Of a stretch of DNA of 64,000 nucleotides, positions 32,364 to 44,211 are shown piece by piece (within the stretch, counting starts at the first letter, position 1; each line of letters begins with the position of its first letter). This DNA comes from Perca fluviatilis (Eukaryota > Chordata > Actinopteri > Perciformes > Percidae): the NCBI RefSeq assembly GCF_010015445.1, contig NC_053112.1, forward strand, positions 37,126,665 through 37,190,664. The letters run 5' to 3'. A model generated the notes under the pieces. The model was not told the origin of the DNA, made no database searches, and saw only the letters and a program-made list of their open reading frames with translations. A program made the translations under genes and the position numbers.

Positions 32364-32660
32364 ATGTACGGAGATGGCGAGCCCAAAAAGAAGGTCTTAA
32401 AAACGGCAACAGCCAAAGAAAAGCGCACCGCAGTCCCCAAACCGGCCCGCTTCAGTGAGATTGACTGGAGGGTGTGTGAATATGTGATTGAAAAAAAACG
32501 AAATGAGGGAATGCCCATCACTCGAGCTGCCAAGCTAAAGCCTTGGAAATCACCACAGAGTTTAAAGCCATAATGATGTGGCGCAATGGACTGTTGAAAA
32601 GGAGGGGTTGTCCTATTATTGGGTGTCGTGTGTGGCTGGCTGGAATCAAAGTTGTGTTGT
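32364..32660 (+). pseudogene. Pogo/CENPB-type DNA-binding relic
   Basis: A frame from ATG 32364 carries a basic KKKVLKTATAKEKR segment, then ARFSEIDWRVCEYVIEKKRN and EGMPITRAA, suggestive of the helix-turn-helix of pogo-like transposases. It ends at TAA near 32571. The following 'ctgttgaaaaggaggggttg' continues the homology out of frame. No DDE catalytic part is seen. The family assignment is tentative. Confidence 0.4.
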
Positions 32661-34720
32661 ATCACCTTTTTTCTGCATAGTGTGGCCTCATCATTTCGTG
32701 CCTCTTTCTCATGTTTTCCTGTTATTGCTCCTCAGACTCAAGATTCACAGTCCACTGAGAAAAAAGTTGCACAGTCAACAGAGCCCCAGCCCTCTCTTCA
32801 GACTCCACAAATCTCCTTGGATGCAACAGGTGAACAAACATTGGCACACATAACTTTCCATGCAAACCAGTGGTGCTCCTGATGCAGCATCACACGTGAC
32901 CAAGAGATCAGAGGAAGGATAGTGGGTAAATGGGGACGTGGTGGCCAAACCACTTAAGGACTTTTTAAGACTTTAGACACCACTGTTTTTCCACTTCGGA
33001 CATTAAAGTTGGATTCAGTTTATGTTAAATCACACTAATAATCTTGATTATTCTTGCGAGTCATGTGAAAATCATGTTATGACGGCGCACACATTTAAAC
33101 CTTGTTCTATATTTAAAATCTGCAGGCTTCTTTGTATTTTTATTTTTTGTGAGCAGATTTTACTACTTCTGCTGCTAAACATATTTTAAACACTGACCTG
33201 TGTCCTAGAAAATTCTACAGCCGTGCTGCATAAATAAACTTCATGCAAAAATTGCCTTCTGAATTATTTTCTAATTGTTGTACCGCAAATTCTTGTACTC
33301 CTTTTTGTTTTAAATGTGCAATAATATTAGTTTATTAAGGATTTTTCAGACATTTCATCTTTTGATTGACAGAAATACAAATATGAACTGTAGGCCAGGA
33401 TGTCTGCTGGTTTATTGAGCAGAGAGAGACTTACAACTTAAAATGTTTTCCTTTCGATGCCATCTATTGTAGAGAAGTTATGTCTTGGACAACAACAAAT
33501 GAGTACATTTCATCAACGCCACAAGCTGTAGATGTACAGTATATATGGAGGTTTGTGATATACACTGGATTAGACATGATTTGAAAGATTTGTTGACCTG
33601 TTTGGCCTGAACATATGAGACAAGAGTGAGGAGGCTGCAAGGTGCCTGCAGAGGGTTATAGCATGAGCATTAGAATTGATCTTATTTAAGAAGTCAGTGT
33701 AGTGTAATTGCACAATTTCCCATATCAGTACTGGGGAAGAGCAATATAATTATTTTTGCTTCATTTTTTTATACAATTATGGTTTTTATTCTAAGTAATT
33801 TCAGTTCTTGTCCTTCCAACTCATTCTTCCAAGTTCAGCAATATGGGTCAATTTCTTAATGTTGCTGTTTGAAAAGGAACCTGTAAAAAAACACTTGGAA
33901 AAAAAACAGCAAGTCAGAAAAAAACATGTTCATGCACACAGAACAAAGAAAATCCACATTGGTAAATGGCAAGCTGCTTCTTTTTTTGTTTAGATTTATC
34001 CAGACAACAGTATTAAACGGAGTTTAGAACTAAATAGTCATCGCAACAATTCATAACCTTGTAGTGTGCATAGCTCTGTACATATTAACAGAAAAACACA
34101 GATGCAACTACTGGCTGTACTGCTATAGACTGGCCACAGTCTTCTGCTGTAGTCACTGTACATACCTCAACAACAGCCTGTGTGGTGCTGTCCACGTTCA
34201 GGACGCCACTAGCGCTCTCACTGTCAACTTGGATGGAGTTTAGTCTGATGCTGATGGGTGATGTGTCTGTTACACATTTCGGCAAGAAAAATGAAGTCTT
34301 ATGCAAATTCTTAATGAAATGTTTAAAAAAGCACAAATATTCAAATGGTAAGATTAACTTGTTTATTGCGGTTCATAAAATGACGAAGTTTTACCTCAAC
34401 TAGGGATGGGCATTCGATTACATTTTCTTAGTCGATCGTCGGGAGAATTAACGATAGACTATGGATTAATCATTAATATTTTTATATTAAAATTCATTAT
34501 TTATTAAACTTTTTATAAATAAAAAATGCAATGAAAATACAAAAATACAGCGTGTTTTTTCTCGATGAGATCTTCATTACAAGAACAACTACTTGTGGCA
34601 GTTAAACTGGAGGATATAGATATAGATTATAGATCTATGCGCTGCGGTGCTCTGAAGCAGCAGAACCTGCAGCTGTGAGGTATGCACAGGTATTTCATCA
34701 TTCTATTAAATGTTTTCAGT

Positions 34721-35023
34721 TCAGTTTGTTTTTTTATTTGTTGGTAAATCATTCCAAAAATGGGTCCCTATCACTGAAAAACTTGACTGGCCGAAAGTGG
34801 ATTTGCGCCCCTCTGCTATGCTGTTGCCACCCACTGCTCCCCTAGTGGCCACTCTGCTTGTATTTGTTTTTGTCACAAAAGGACAGAGTACGGCTGGAGC
34901 TAAATTATTTGCGCATTTGAAAGTCAGTTTAAGAAAAGAAAACTTAATAAAGCTATCAAAATTTAAAAGCTTGTATTTCTGTACTATCAAACAGTGGTGC
35001 CACATTGTTGGTTTCCGATCCAT
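34721..35023 (-). pseudogene. LINE C-terminal fragment
   Basis: The minus strand reads FKCANNLAPAVLCPFVTKTN, then RSTFGQ-like KSTFGQSSFSV and THFWNDLP. The LAP...aFS...WN-LP order is the extreme C terminus of CR1/L2-type LINE polyproteins. No 5' part is attached. It sits inside the integrin duplicate. Confidence 0.6.
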
Positions 35024-35083
35024 TATTTTCAGTGGAGTAGAGAGGTGCAGCTGAATTTTGTGTCGTTTTATTACACATATATA

Positions 35084-35604
35084 CAGGGTGCGAACTACGG
35101 GGGAGCTCGGCTCCCCTTAATAAGACATGGGCTCCCCTGAAAACGTGATTTGTGAAATTTTGGGGGGTCTCTAAAAATATTGACAATGTGTCATTTTGAC
35201 GTGCAATTTCAGTTTTGTGTAAAGTGATCATCGGGGATTATTATTTGTAAAATTGCAAACATTTTCATTCATGCATGACGGCGATTTAAACCTAATTCAC
35301 TTCAATAAAGATAACTATACATGCTATTCTTGTTATGAGCAGCAAGGCGCGGCGGCGCTGCGGTGCCCTGTTAGCACACCTCCCCCCGGGGTGACAACGC
35401 AAGAAGAAGCTGAAGAAATAATGTCCTCTCTGGCTGAAGATGATCCTAACCTCTCTTGCTCCTCTCTCCCGTTAAATTAGAACAGCCAGCAGTGTAGCTG
35501 TTATCTATCTTTGTAAGTCATGGTAAGTTTCAAGCGCACGAACCCCCCCCCCCTGTGGAAAAAAAGTGGGCTCCCCCGAAGGCCACAGTATAGTTCGAAC
35601 ACTG
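35084..35604. mobile_element. 521-bp hAT MITE with perfect target duplication
   Basis: The ends are CAGGGTGCGAAC and GTTCGAACACTG, with 'gggggagctcggctcccc' near the left and 'gggctcccccgaaggcc' near the right. The flanks are a perfect 8-bp duplication, catatata (35076-35083 and 35605-35612). It lies between exons A' and C' of the integrin duplicate. No transposase frame. Confidence 0.9.
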
Positions 35605-35820
35605 CATATATACACCCAACACCCCTGATGTGTGTGGTTAGGTGTAATAAGTATGTCTAATGGTCCTTGAACTGGACACTATCCTGTCAATGAAAATCAC
35701 CAACAGTACTTGTATCAAGTGACAACCCTGGTGGAACCCAACACCTACTGAAAACATGTTCGAATTTGTGTTGAGCATACACACAAGGCTCTCGCTGTAG
35801 TTATATAGGGACTGAATGGC

Positions 35821-36570
35821 TCATAACAGTGTTACACGGATGTTAGCCTTCTCAAGGTCCACAAAACACATGTAGACTAGACAATGGGAGCACACCAAAT
35901 GGGAACCACCACACCAATCTGCCAATGCCCCTGACTTCCACTTGAAATGTCCCACATTTATTAGGTTCAGGGGTTCCTTAAGTGCAATAACCCCAGTCAG
36001 GCTCAGCAGTCCCCCCCCTGCTGAATGCCGCCTGAGCCAAGCCCTCAACCGTCTAATGGTTTGCCAGAACTTCCTTGAGGCCAACTGAAAGTTCTTTTCC
36101 ATAGCCTCCCCAAACTGGTCTTTGCTTTCATGACCCCCGAAGCCACACCCCTTCTGGTCTCCTGATACCTGTCTGCTGCTTCATTAGACCCCTCGGCCAA
36201 CCAAGCCCAAAAGACTTTCTTCCTCAGCTTGGCTGAGGTTTCTGCCATGACAGTCACTGACAACCTTCTGTCCTCTTAGCAAGTCATAGTCGCATAAAGG
36301 TTACCCTGTCTCTCAGCCCAACCCCTCTACGTGATTTTGGTTCTAGTGACATGCGTAGAGATCAGCCCAACTACATCTAGATGGTATCGCTCCACTTTCC
36401 TCTACAGTGCCGGTGGTCAGCATGCCTAGGTCCCTGCCATTGCTTTCCTCCCAGGTAACAATGCACCGGTCCCCAATACCTATCCCTGTGAGTGGTTGCC
36501 CACAGGGTGGCTGTTTGAATGCCCGTCATAATGTAACCTCTTACTCCCAAGCATCTCCATATCATTTTCA
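35821..36570 (-). pseudogene. LINE reverse-transcriptase fragment with internal deletion
   Basis: The minus strand carries KVFWAWLAEGSNEAADRYQE, EKNFQLASRKFWQTIRRLRA, WLRRHSAGGG and, after a jump, LVYMCFVDLEKANIRV. These match in order a fish LINE family whose intact RT has a FVDLEKAYDRV motif. Here the active-site region is lost. Insertion lies where the missing integrin exon would be expected. Confidence 0.75.
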
Positions 36571-36892
36571 TACTGTCCCTTATTGGGTCAGGTTCCTACC
36601 TGCTATGCTGTTGGTTGATTTAACCAATTTAAAGCAGGCTGTTAAGGTAACCATTGGTACATTTTCATCTGTGTTGCCCAGGCAGTCAACTTTCTCAGTG
36701 CTTATCTCCTCAGGTTGAAAAGACAGATGGGGCATGACATTAAAGACGGGCCTGGACCTGAAAGACATTGATTACATTGATTAAAAAAAGTATCATAAAG
36801 ACAGAGGATGATGGTATAGTAATTTGCGAAGAAAGGCTAAAATTCCCAACTTATTGTGTTCTGGCAAAGCCATAGACCATTTTTAGTTTAGA

Positions 36893-37830
36893 ATTAGAAT
36901 GCCTTTATTGTCATTGCACATAACGAAATTCAATTGCACTTCCCCTGATGGTGACACATAGTATGACAAAGCAACATAGTAAAACATGAATTTAGTCATA
37001 ATAAAAAGAGACCTAAGCAATATGAACACCGTAATAAATAAGTAAATACATTATAAGAACTGATACATAGCTAAAAGAAGACATAGTCCATAAAGTCCAG
37101 TGCAGTCCATATGGGTTATGAGTTCAGGTGTTTTATGGCACTTGGATAAAAAACTATTCAAAAGTCTGGAAGTGCGACCCTGGAAAGATCTGTAACGCCT
37201 TCCAGATGGCAGCAGAGTGACGAGGTTGGGACCTGGGTGTGAACAAGTCCTTAATTATGTTTTTTGCCCGCTGCAGATATACTGTATGTCAGTGAGTGAG
37301 GGGAGCTGTGTGTGAATTAGGTTTTGTGCTGATTTCCTGAGTCTGTCCAGCGCCTTCTTGTCAGCAGTGGTGCAGCTCCTAAACCACACCAGTATGTTGT
37401 GCGAGATGATACTTTGGACAGAACGGTTGTTAAAGGATAAAAGCAGCTTCTGAGTGACCTGAAAAAGTACAGCCGCTGCTGTGCTTTCTTCACAAGGGCT
37501 GTGGTCTTGGTTGCCCAGGTGATGTCCTGTGAGATGTATGTCCCCAGGAATTTGAAGTCCTTAACCCTCTCCGCAGTGTCCCCATTGATGTAAACCGGGG
37601 CAAGGTTAGTCCTCTTCCTGCGGAAGCCTACCACCACCTCTTTGGTCTTAGAGGTGTTGAGAGACAGGTTGTTGGTGGAGCACCAGGTGGAGAGTTTTTG
37701 GATTTCATCCCTGTAGGCGGTCTCATCATTGTTGTGAATCAGTCCTTCTACAGTGGTGTCCTCATCGTGAGTGGATAAGGTGTAGAGCAGGGGAATCAAC
37801 GCACAACCCTGGGGTTGGGGCCCAGTACGG
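36893..37830 (-). pseudogene. L2-like LINE 3' end with RT C-terminus
   Basis: The minus-strand frame 37799-37317 encodes LLYTLSTHDE, NNLSLNTSKTKEVVVGFRRK, RVKDFKFLGTYIS and KKAQQRLYFFRSLR, then a decayed tail. The segment 36893-36960 ('ttattgtcattgcacataac') is the typical LINE 3' terminus. This copy is related to, but distinct from, the one at 27.3-31.3 kb. It is truncated at the 5' side. Confidence 0.82.
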
Positions 37831-38595
37831 AGTGTGAGGACACAGGAAAGTTTGTTTTGTATTCACTACTTACCTACTTTCATATACAGTTTTATTTTCC
37901 GTCCCATGATTCTCTGGAATAATGACAACCGAAACAGTGCATAATTTGCACACATTTAAAGGCACTCGTGTGCATGTTTACAGTTATTTTGGTGGACGGT
38001 TGGTCATTTTTTGAAGGAAACAAAAGCTGAACTGTAGCCAATATTTAGTGCTAGTATTTAGTATTGTACGTATATTTTTTGTTCATTCAGGTTTTCTACA
38101 GGTTTAACTTATTACTGCCAGATTGCCACCCGTGATGATAATCATATCCTCATCTCAGTCATATCAACAGAGGATTGCAAGTTTTATTCTAAAGCCAGTT
38201 TTACATTAGCTAGCTAGCAGCGCTGTGGAGGAAGGTCTGGCAATGCAAGACTAATTGTTCCTTAACCTCAACATATATAGAAGACACTTTCTCTCTTTCC
38301 TGCCAGATTTTCAAAGTTGCAATGATGCCATTACGATCCAAATCCTGATCCAGTACCGTTTCTGCTCCACAAATCCTGCCTGTAGTCTCTTCCAGTTTTC
38401 AGACCCGCTGCCTGCCTCTGACCTGCCTACGTGCCTAGACTTGTTGGATTTGCTTGCCAGTTTGACTTCAAGTTGCAGAGCTGTTTTTGACCATTGCCTT
38501 AATCTAATCTACCTACATGTGTAGGGCCCACTTTCTTGTTGCAAAAAAATTGAATCTTACAGTAAAAAAAGACATACTGCATTATATTATAAACT

Positions 38596-38770
38596 AATAT
38601 ATTCATTGCTCAAGGGCACCTCAGTGGTGGTAATGAGGGAGGGACAAGCACTGCTCTTTCCCTTTCCCCACCCAGATTTTGATCCTGTCAGTCTGGGGAT
38701 TGAACTGACAACCTCCCGGTCATAAGCTCACGTCTCTAACCTTTAGGCCACCACTGCCCAAGTGGAGTTC
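38596..38770 (-). repeat. tRNA-derived SINE, minus strand
   Basis: Read on the minus strand it begins 'ggcagtggtggcctaaaggt', carries an A-box-like start and B-box-like 'ggttgtcagttcaatcccca', and continues to a tail 'gaggtgcccttgagcaat'. This is the typical layout of a fish tRNA-SINE. Confidence 0.65.
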
Positions 38771-38779
38771 GTGTCCCAG

Positions 38780-39340
38780 GGTAAAACACAAGACTTTCAG
38801 TCAGGAAACGCGTGTTTGTGTTGTGGGAGTACTTCTTAAAGGGGTCCGGTGCCACAAAGCAACATGGAACGATACATGACAAACACAAGATAATACTTTG
38901 ATAAAGAATTCAGCTCTCATCAGACGATATGATCAAGGTGTTTTTAATTGAAAGAGCACAAAACATCTATCAAAATGAACACAACACTGCATCAACAAGA
39001 CAATCTAAAAGCAAAATGATATATATTACACACAAACATTAAAGTGTAAAGTCGGTTTACAATACTGCAAATTATTCCACAAAGGCTGATCTCAAAGATA
39101 TGCAATTCCAGTCCAACAGATGGATCCTCCTGGGGTAAAAAGTAATCCTCTCCATATACCAGGTCTGTCCATTCATCAACAGTATACTGTATAACAGTAT
39201 GTCTTTCTTCAGCCATTTCCTTATTAAAGATTTATTGTTAGCCACCAAAAATACTCTCAAAAAGTGATTTACCTTTCTATTTCCATTCACCATGCCTCCA
39301 AGTTCCTCCAGCTTGCTCAGGTACATTATTTTATACGTTA
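38780..39340. other. No supported gene
   Basis: This AT-rich stretch holds only short unsupported frames on the minus strand (38992-39326). I found no paired splice signals or recognisable family. Confidence 0.5.
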
Positions 39341-39341
39341 T

Positions 39342-39847
39342 AGACCTTTTTCACGCCAGACATGTTGACAGTAGGAAAAGCACGGGTGTATTCAAAACCC
39401 TTAATGATGGCTGCATTCCACTTAGGAGAGGCCCTGGTATTAAACCATTAATGATGGCTGCATTCCACTTAGGAGAGGCCCTGGTATTAAACCATTAATG
39501 ATGGCTGCATTCCACTTAGGAGAGACCCTGGTATTAAACCATTAAGGATGGCTGCATTCCACTTAGGAGAGACCCTGGTATTAAACCATTAATGATGGCT
39601 GCATTCCACTTAGGAGAGGTCCTGGTATTAAACCATTACTGATGGCTGCATTCCACTTAGGAGAAACCCTGGTATTAAACCATTAATGATGGCTGCATTC
39701 CACTTAGGAGAGGCCCTGGTATTGTACATGCCGACTCACTGAAATATCTTACTGGGACATCTTGATGGAATTGAGCCATCGTTAAGGTTATACATTTCAG
39801 CTGTGCTTTTCCGACAAGTCAACATGTCTGCTGTGAAAAAGGTCCAT
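39342..39847. mobile_element. Inverted-terminal element carrying a 47-bp minisatellite
   Basis: The left end 'tagacctttttcacgccaga' then 'catgttgac' and the right end 'gtcaacatgtctgctgtgaa' then 'aaaggtcca' are inverted. Inside, a 47-bp unit with 'aatgatggctgcattccact' and 'taggagaggccctggtatt' repeats about seven times (39400-39722) with few changes. A short sister with one unit is at 47535-47773 in opposite orientation. Confidence 0.8.
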
Positions 39848-40144
39848 TGTTAATGTATGAGTGTTGAGCTTTCCGTTTAGCACAGTTGGATTTAAAGAAG
39901 ATCTCCTGTGTACGTGTGTAGTTTCTGGCCAAACTGTACGACTAAAAAAAGTGTTCTTGTTTTTTTCCCTCTGGTCTGAAATATAAAATTGTGTTTAGTC
40001 ACTAATATAATAATCTACCCATCAAGCACATGGATGTCTTAATCAAGTGTAACCATAGTAACACTGACTAAAATATACATTATGTGCCACGTGGCCACAA
40101 GTAGAGCAGAATAATAAGACTACAAAAACTAAATGATGCAAAAA

Positions 40145-40310
40145 TATTATAAGGGCAGTGGTTCAATGATTAGGTGACAATTTGGGATTGTGCGCCCCAT
40201 ACTGAGGTTGCCCAGGGTTCAATTCCAACCCTTTGTTGCATGTCATCCCCTCTCTCTCTCTCTCTGTCCTAAGCTGTCCTATCATATAAAAGGCCAAAAA
40301 TGCCCCCCAA
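40145..40310 (+). repeat. tRNA-derived SINE
   Basis: It begins 'gggcagtggttcaatgatta' with a B-box-like 'agggttcaattccaac', then 'ttgcatgtcatcccctctct' and 'cctatcatataaaaggccaa', a familiar fish SINE layout. Confidence 0.65.
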
Positions 40311-41095
40311 AAATAACAATAATCTTAACAAATACAACCATTGGTTTCCTCCTCCATCGTTCCTTAGTAACTACTCACACTTTTGTGCTCTGTGTTGTGT
40401 TACTATCCCAACTGATGCTTACAGGATAATTAATAAACAATGCATCAAATGTACCACTCAAATGATCATAATAAAAAAAAGTTAAAAAGCAGTCAGCTAT
40501 AATACAAGATCAATTCATGTCCGCTTAATAAATACCGTGCTTCTGTACAGTTACTGGATATTAAAATGCAAATAATACATGTATTAATAATACTAATGGA
40601 TAAGAGTAAGAGATGCTAGTGCAGTGAAGAGGATGTGTGTTATGACAAAGCTGGCTGTAACACTACCAGGAATTAAACCATTTTTGAGGGAGAATGTTGC
40701 ACCTGAGTGCCCTTTGGGATACTTTGCGAACTTACATTACATTACATGTACATTGTAACACATAACATTACATAAAAAATATCCTAAAGCAGCCTGAACA
40801 TGCATGTAAATTTAATATAAAAGCACACTTACTATAAAAAGAAACACTTCACCACGTTAGCAGAGTTTGCTCAGGTGTCTCTACCTCATGTAGGTATGGA
40901 TCGTCAGTCATATGATAACAGGTTGTTGTATATGGAGGGGGAGATTTATTGTCTAAGTCTATAAGTCTTCTCTCTGTTTAAAGTCTGTGGTGTATGTGTA
41001 TAGCCTCAATGTTTATTCTCTTTTTTTCCCCCAGTCGATGCTGTGACCACGTTTACAGACAGCTGATATTTCTGGTGTTAATCCAGTCTAGTTAT

Positions 41096-42420
41096 GGGGT
41101 CCGTTCCAGAAAGCAGGTTTAGTGAAAACTCTGAGTTTGTTAACCCTGAGATGAGGGAAACTCTGGGTTTTCTGTTTCAGAAAGAGAGGGAACTTCACCT
41201 CAGAGTCAGTTACTATGGGAACTTAACCTCAGAGTCAGTTACTATGGGAACTTCACCTACTGACTCTGTGAACCTAAGCTGGTCGGGAGCAGGTTTTCTT
41301 CTCTCAGTCTCCTCCCTCTGACACAGCACTCTCTCATTTCCTCATTCATTCATTCAGTCTGGATCAGGCGCATTTTAGACCAGTTTTTTATCGGCATGAA
41401 TAAAAAAACAGGGTTGGTTTATTAACCATGTTAGGCAGACTATAGGCTAAAACGTTTTTTTTCTCAAAACATGGCATGTCCTTTTGTCAACGATCCCGTT
41501 GATGAAGAAGCTGTATTACTTCGTAGGGAGTTAAACATACGTCGGGAGATGATATTGAGACCCCGACTATAGATGTATTTTCATTTCCAGATAAGTACCT
41601 ATTTGAGCGGTATGGTTTTTCTTCCCAGTCGATCAGTTATGTAGCCTACCTAACCTTATCCGTCCTCATATCACTAACGTCAACCACCGTGGACATGCTC
41701 TACATCCCAGCAGATTATTTGTGTCGCATTACTTTTTTTTTTGCAAACGCCCGTTTTCTTTACCACATTGGTGATGCGGAGCATTTTACTAAAGCCACTG
41801 TATGCAGAGCCGTCAGAAGAGTGTGACTTGCTCTGAAACGTTTTTTAAACGTTTTTGTAGAGTTCCCTGGACACAAACCAGTAAGAGACATTAAAAAGGA
41901 GTCCCACAGTATTGCAGGTGAATGATGTAAACCCTTTGAAATAAAAGATTATGAATTATAATTCTGTTAATGATGGTGCTGCAACCTCAGAATCATTAGT
42001 AGGCCTAGGACTTTTTCACCCGCAGTATTGCCTAATTACCTAAATGAAATAGATTATAGGTTCAATACCATTTCACCAGTAATATTAGGCTATACATCAT
42101 CATTAAATATGATATTGGAATATACGCATTTACTCTTGCAATTTTCTCCCACGCAAATTATCTCTCTTTTGCAGCAGCCGCTATGTTGCTTTTTTAACGA
42201 AATATATGTTCAAACTCGCTGTATGTGCGCATGAGTTTGTGGTTGTTACCATGGTGAATCGTAGTATCATTCATGCTGCCTTTTTATAGTGGTGGTGCAC
42301 GCGCGTGAACCTACGCTGAGTTGATTGAATCAACTTAAATCAGCTGTTCTGAAACCGAAAACTCAGTTTCCCATCTCAGGGTAAATCAACTCAGACATCA
42401 GAGTTAGAATCTTGTCTTTT
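41096..42420 (+). mobile_element. PIF/Harbinger-type element
   Basis: The left end 'gggtccgttccagaaagcag' with repeated 'actctgagttt' phrases and the right end 'gttctgaaaccgaaaactca' then 'gtttcccatctcagg' are imperfectly inverted. A HARBI1-like transposase relic occupies the middle. I could not fix a 3-bp target duplication. Confidence 0.6.
41470..41925 (+). pseudogene. HARBI1-like Harbinger transposase, N-terminal relic
   Basis: Across frameshifts the plus strand gives NDPVDEEAVLLRRELNIRRE, FPDKYLFERYGFSSQSI, FFANARFLYHIGDAEHFTKA and TVCRAVRRV, then FPGHKPVRDIKKESHSIAG. This is the conserved N-terminal order of Harbinger nucleases. At least two frame changes occur (near 41570 and 41680), and the catalytic C-terminal part is absent. 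Confidence 0.75.
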
Positions 42421-42837
42421 GGGTTATTCTCTCCCTCCTGATTCCTGGCCACCAGTTATCAAGTGACCGAAGTCCCATACTTAGCCATTTCCATTATAAA
42501 TGAGAAAACACTACCCGCTGAGCAAGTGTCTGAGATGCAGTTGAAAGCTCCAGAAAAAGCTAACCTTAGCTAATGTAATAACTATAACAATAACCAGAGG
42601 TGGGTAGTAACGAGTTACATTTACTCCGTTACATTTACTTGAGTAAGTTTTTGAAAAAATTATACTTCCAGGAGTAGTTTTAAATCACTATACTTTTTAC
42701 TTTTACTTGAGTAGATTTGTGAAGAAGAAACTGTACTCTTACTCCACTACATTAGGCTACAATGAGCTCGTTACTTTTCTTTTTACCTGTTTGGTATTCT
42801 ACGCGTCATTGTTTTTATCCCCCCCGCGTACGCCTCT

Positions 42838-43590
42838 GTCAGTACCCGATCCGTTCCACCGGCACAATCCGTTCTGCGCATGCGCAAGATGTTCACGCAA
42901 GCGCTGTGGTACGAGGATTTACGACACTACCCAATCTGTTCCCACGCTAGCTAACGTTAGTTTAGCTAATAGCTAATTCGGCGGACCGCTAGGTGATTAT
43001 AGCGGTCTGCCGTTAGCCTCCACCGGGAAGCTAACGTTAGTTTAGCTAACGGTTAATTTGGCTAACCGCTAGCTGATTGTAGCGGTCTGCCGTTAGCCTC
43101 CACAGTTAGGCTAACGTTAGTTTAGCTAATAGCTAATTCGGCTAACCGCTAGCTGAGACAGCATGTAAACTTTAAAAGACCCTCAAAATAAAACTTGAAA
43201 ATAAACGTTAACATATATAACAGCTGTTACGTCAGTTCTACTTGTGCTCATTTAAAATACAATCACTTAATACTTGTCTTTATTGTTATAACTGTAAAGT
43301 CTTAATTTAGCTGTAGCCTGCTTTTCCCATTATGTTTGACTTAACGTTATTTTAGACTGAATCTAGCTGTCCGTTCTGTCCATTGACATATATAAAAGGT
43401 TCTGCCTGCACGATCCGTTCTGCGCATGCGTTATTTTAGACTGAAGGCTGTCGGCTAGCGGTTAGCCAAATTAGCTGTTAGCTATCCCGGTGGAGGCTAG
43501 CGTGGAACAGATTGGGCAGGTCGTAAAACGGTATTATCATCTGCGCATACGTCATGGCATACTTGTCATCTTGCACATCGGGTACTGACA
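42838..43590. repeat. Large inverted repeat with an 80-bp tandem array
   Basis: 'gctaacgttagtttagctaa' starts at 42950, 43030 and 43110, giving an exact period of 80. The flanking left side ('gtacccgatccgttcc', 'cgttctgcgcatgcg', 'acccaatctgttcccacgct') returns as reverse complement at 43480-43590 ('agcgtggaacagattgggca', 'catcgggtactgaca'). The stretch could fold into a long hairpin. Confidence 0.8.
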
Positions 43591-43757
43591 GCCTCATTTT
43601 AATGTTTTATTTTGACAGAGAGAGAGAGAGACTTCCGCTAAAGGCTCTACCACGTGGCTGTGTTTCACCAATCAAACGTATTTGGCAGTCTCGTCACGTG
43701 ACCGTACTCAATATCATCGGCGGGACGGGTTAGCTTTACAGTCGCAGCAAAACAAAA

Positions 43758-44006
43758 ATGACAATGTCAGAATCAGCCATCGGCAATGCAGACACAGATA
43801 AGGAGGAACACCCCAGAGGCCAGATCAACATGTCCTGGATCTCTTTCAGTTACCCGGCTTCACCTAACCTAACAACCGCGGCCCCGCAAGCTGTGTCACG
43901 ACCCCTGACATATATAACGGTGGTTAACAACTGGTTCAATCAACCCAGGGTTTCCCAATCTAGCGGCGCGTGTTCACATAAAAGGGGCGATGTTTGCACA
44001 AGATGA
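43758..44006 (+). other. Short ORF in the hAT element, possible transposase first exon
   Basis: An ATG frame of 82 codons begins MTMSESAIGNADTDKEEHPR, lying 3' of a GC-rich segment inside the hAT element. Position after the 5' end suits a transposase first exon, but I recognise no domain, and nothing downstream continues it before the nested insertion. It may be chance. Confidence 0.25.
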
Positions 44007-44211
44007 CCAATAGCCACATATTTTACATAAGAAGAGCAAACTATAATTCTACATAAATATGAAGAACACAGACACGGTGCAATACAGTCGCTGCTTCCTA
44101 AAAAAGGGGGACAGCTGGCAAAAAAAAATGCGTATAGGCTAGCCTACATCACAACGCTTATCAATCACTTCCCCATCAGTCAGGCACAACATCTGACCAT
44201 AATTACACTTG

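Larger units (their letters stand above)
33810..36757 (-). pseudogene. Dead partial duplicate of the leukocyte integrin alpha gene
   Basis: Three exons match the gene at 48825-63344 in the same order and orientation. Exon A' at 36757-36600 is 158 bp, identical in length to exon A, and intact. Exon C' at 34279-34166 is 114 bp against 117. Exon D' at about 33880-33810 keeps its acceptor but has an in-frame TGA. The C' acceptor has changed from cag to ccg, so it cannot splice normally. The exon equivalent to 63091-62925 is missing, and A' and C' phases do not join without it. LINE pieces and a hAT MITE lie between the exons. No upstream or downstream integrin exons are visible. Confidence 0.82.

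Noticed and set aside
34710..35054. 114-codon plus-strand ORF in the integrin duplicate
   Set aside because: The meaningful frame is on the minus strand, a LINE C-terminal fragment; the plus frame is its complement.
36407..36718. 103-codon plus-strand ORF
   Set aside because: It lies opposite a LINE fragment and integrin exon A', both read on the minus strand.
39292..39722. Repeat array considered as a CRISPR array
   Set aside because: Units are head-to-tail 47-bp repeats without unique spacers, inside a transposon in a vertebrate genome.
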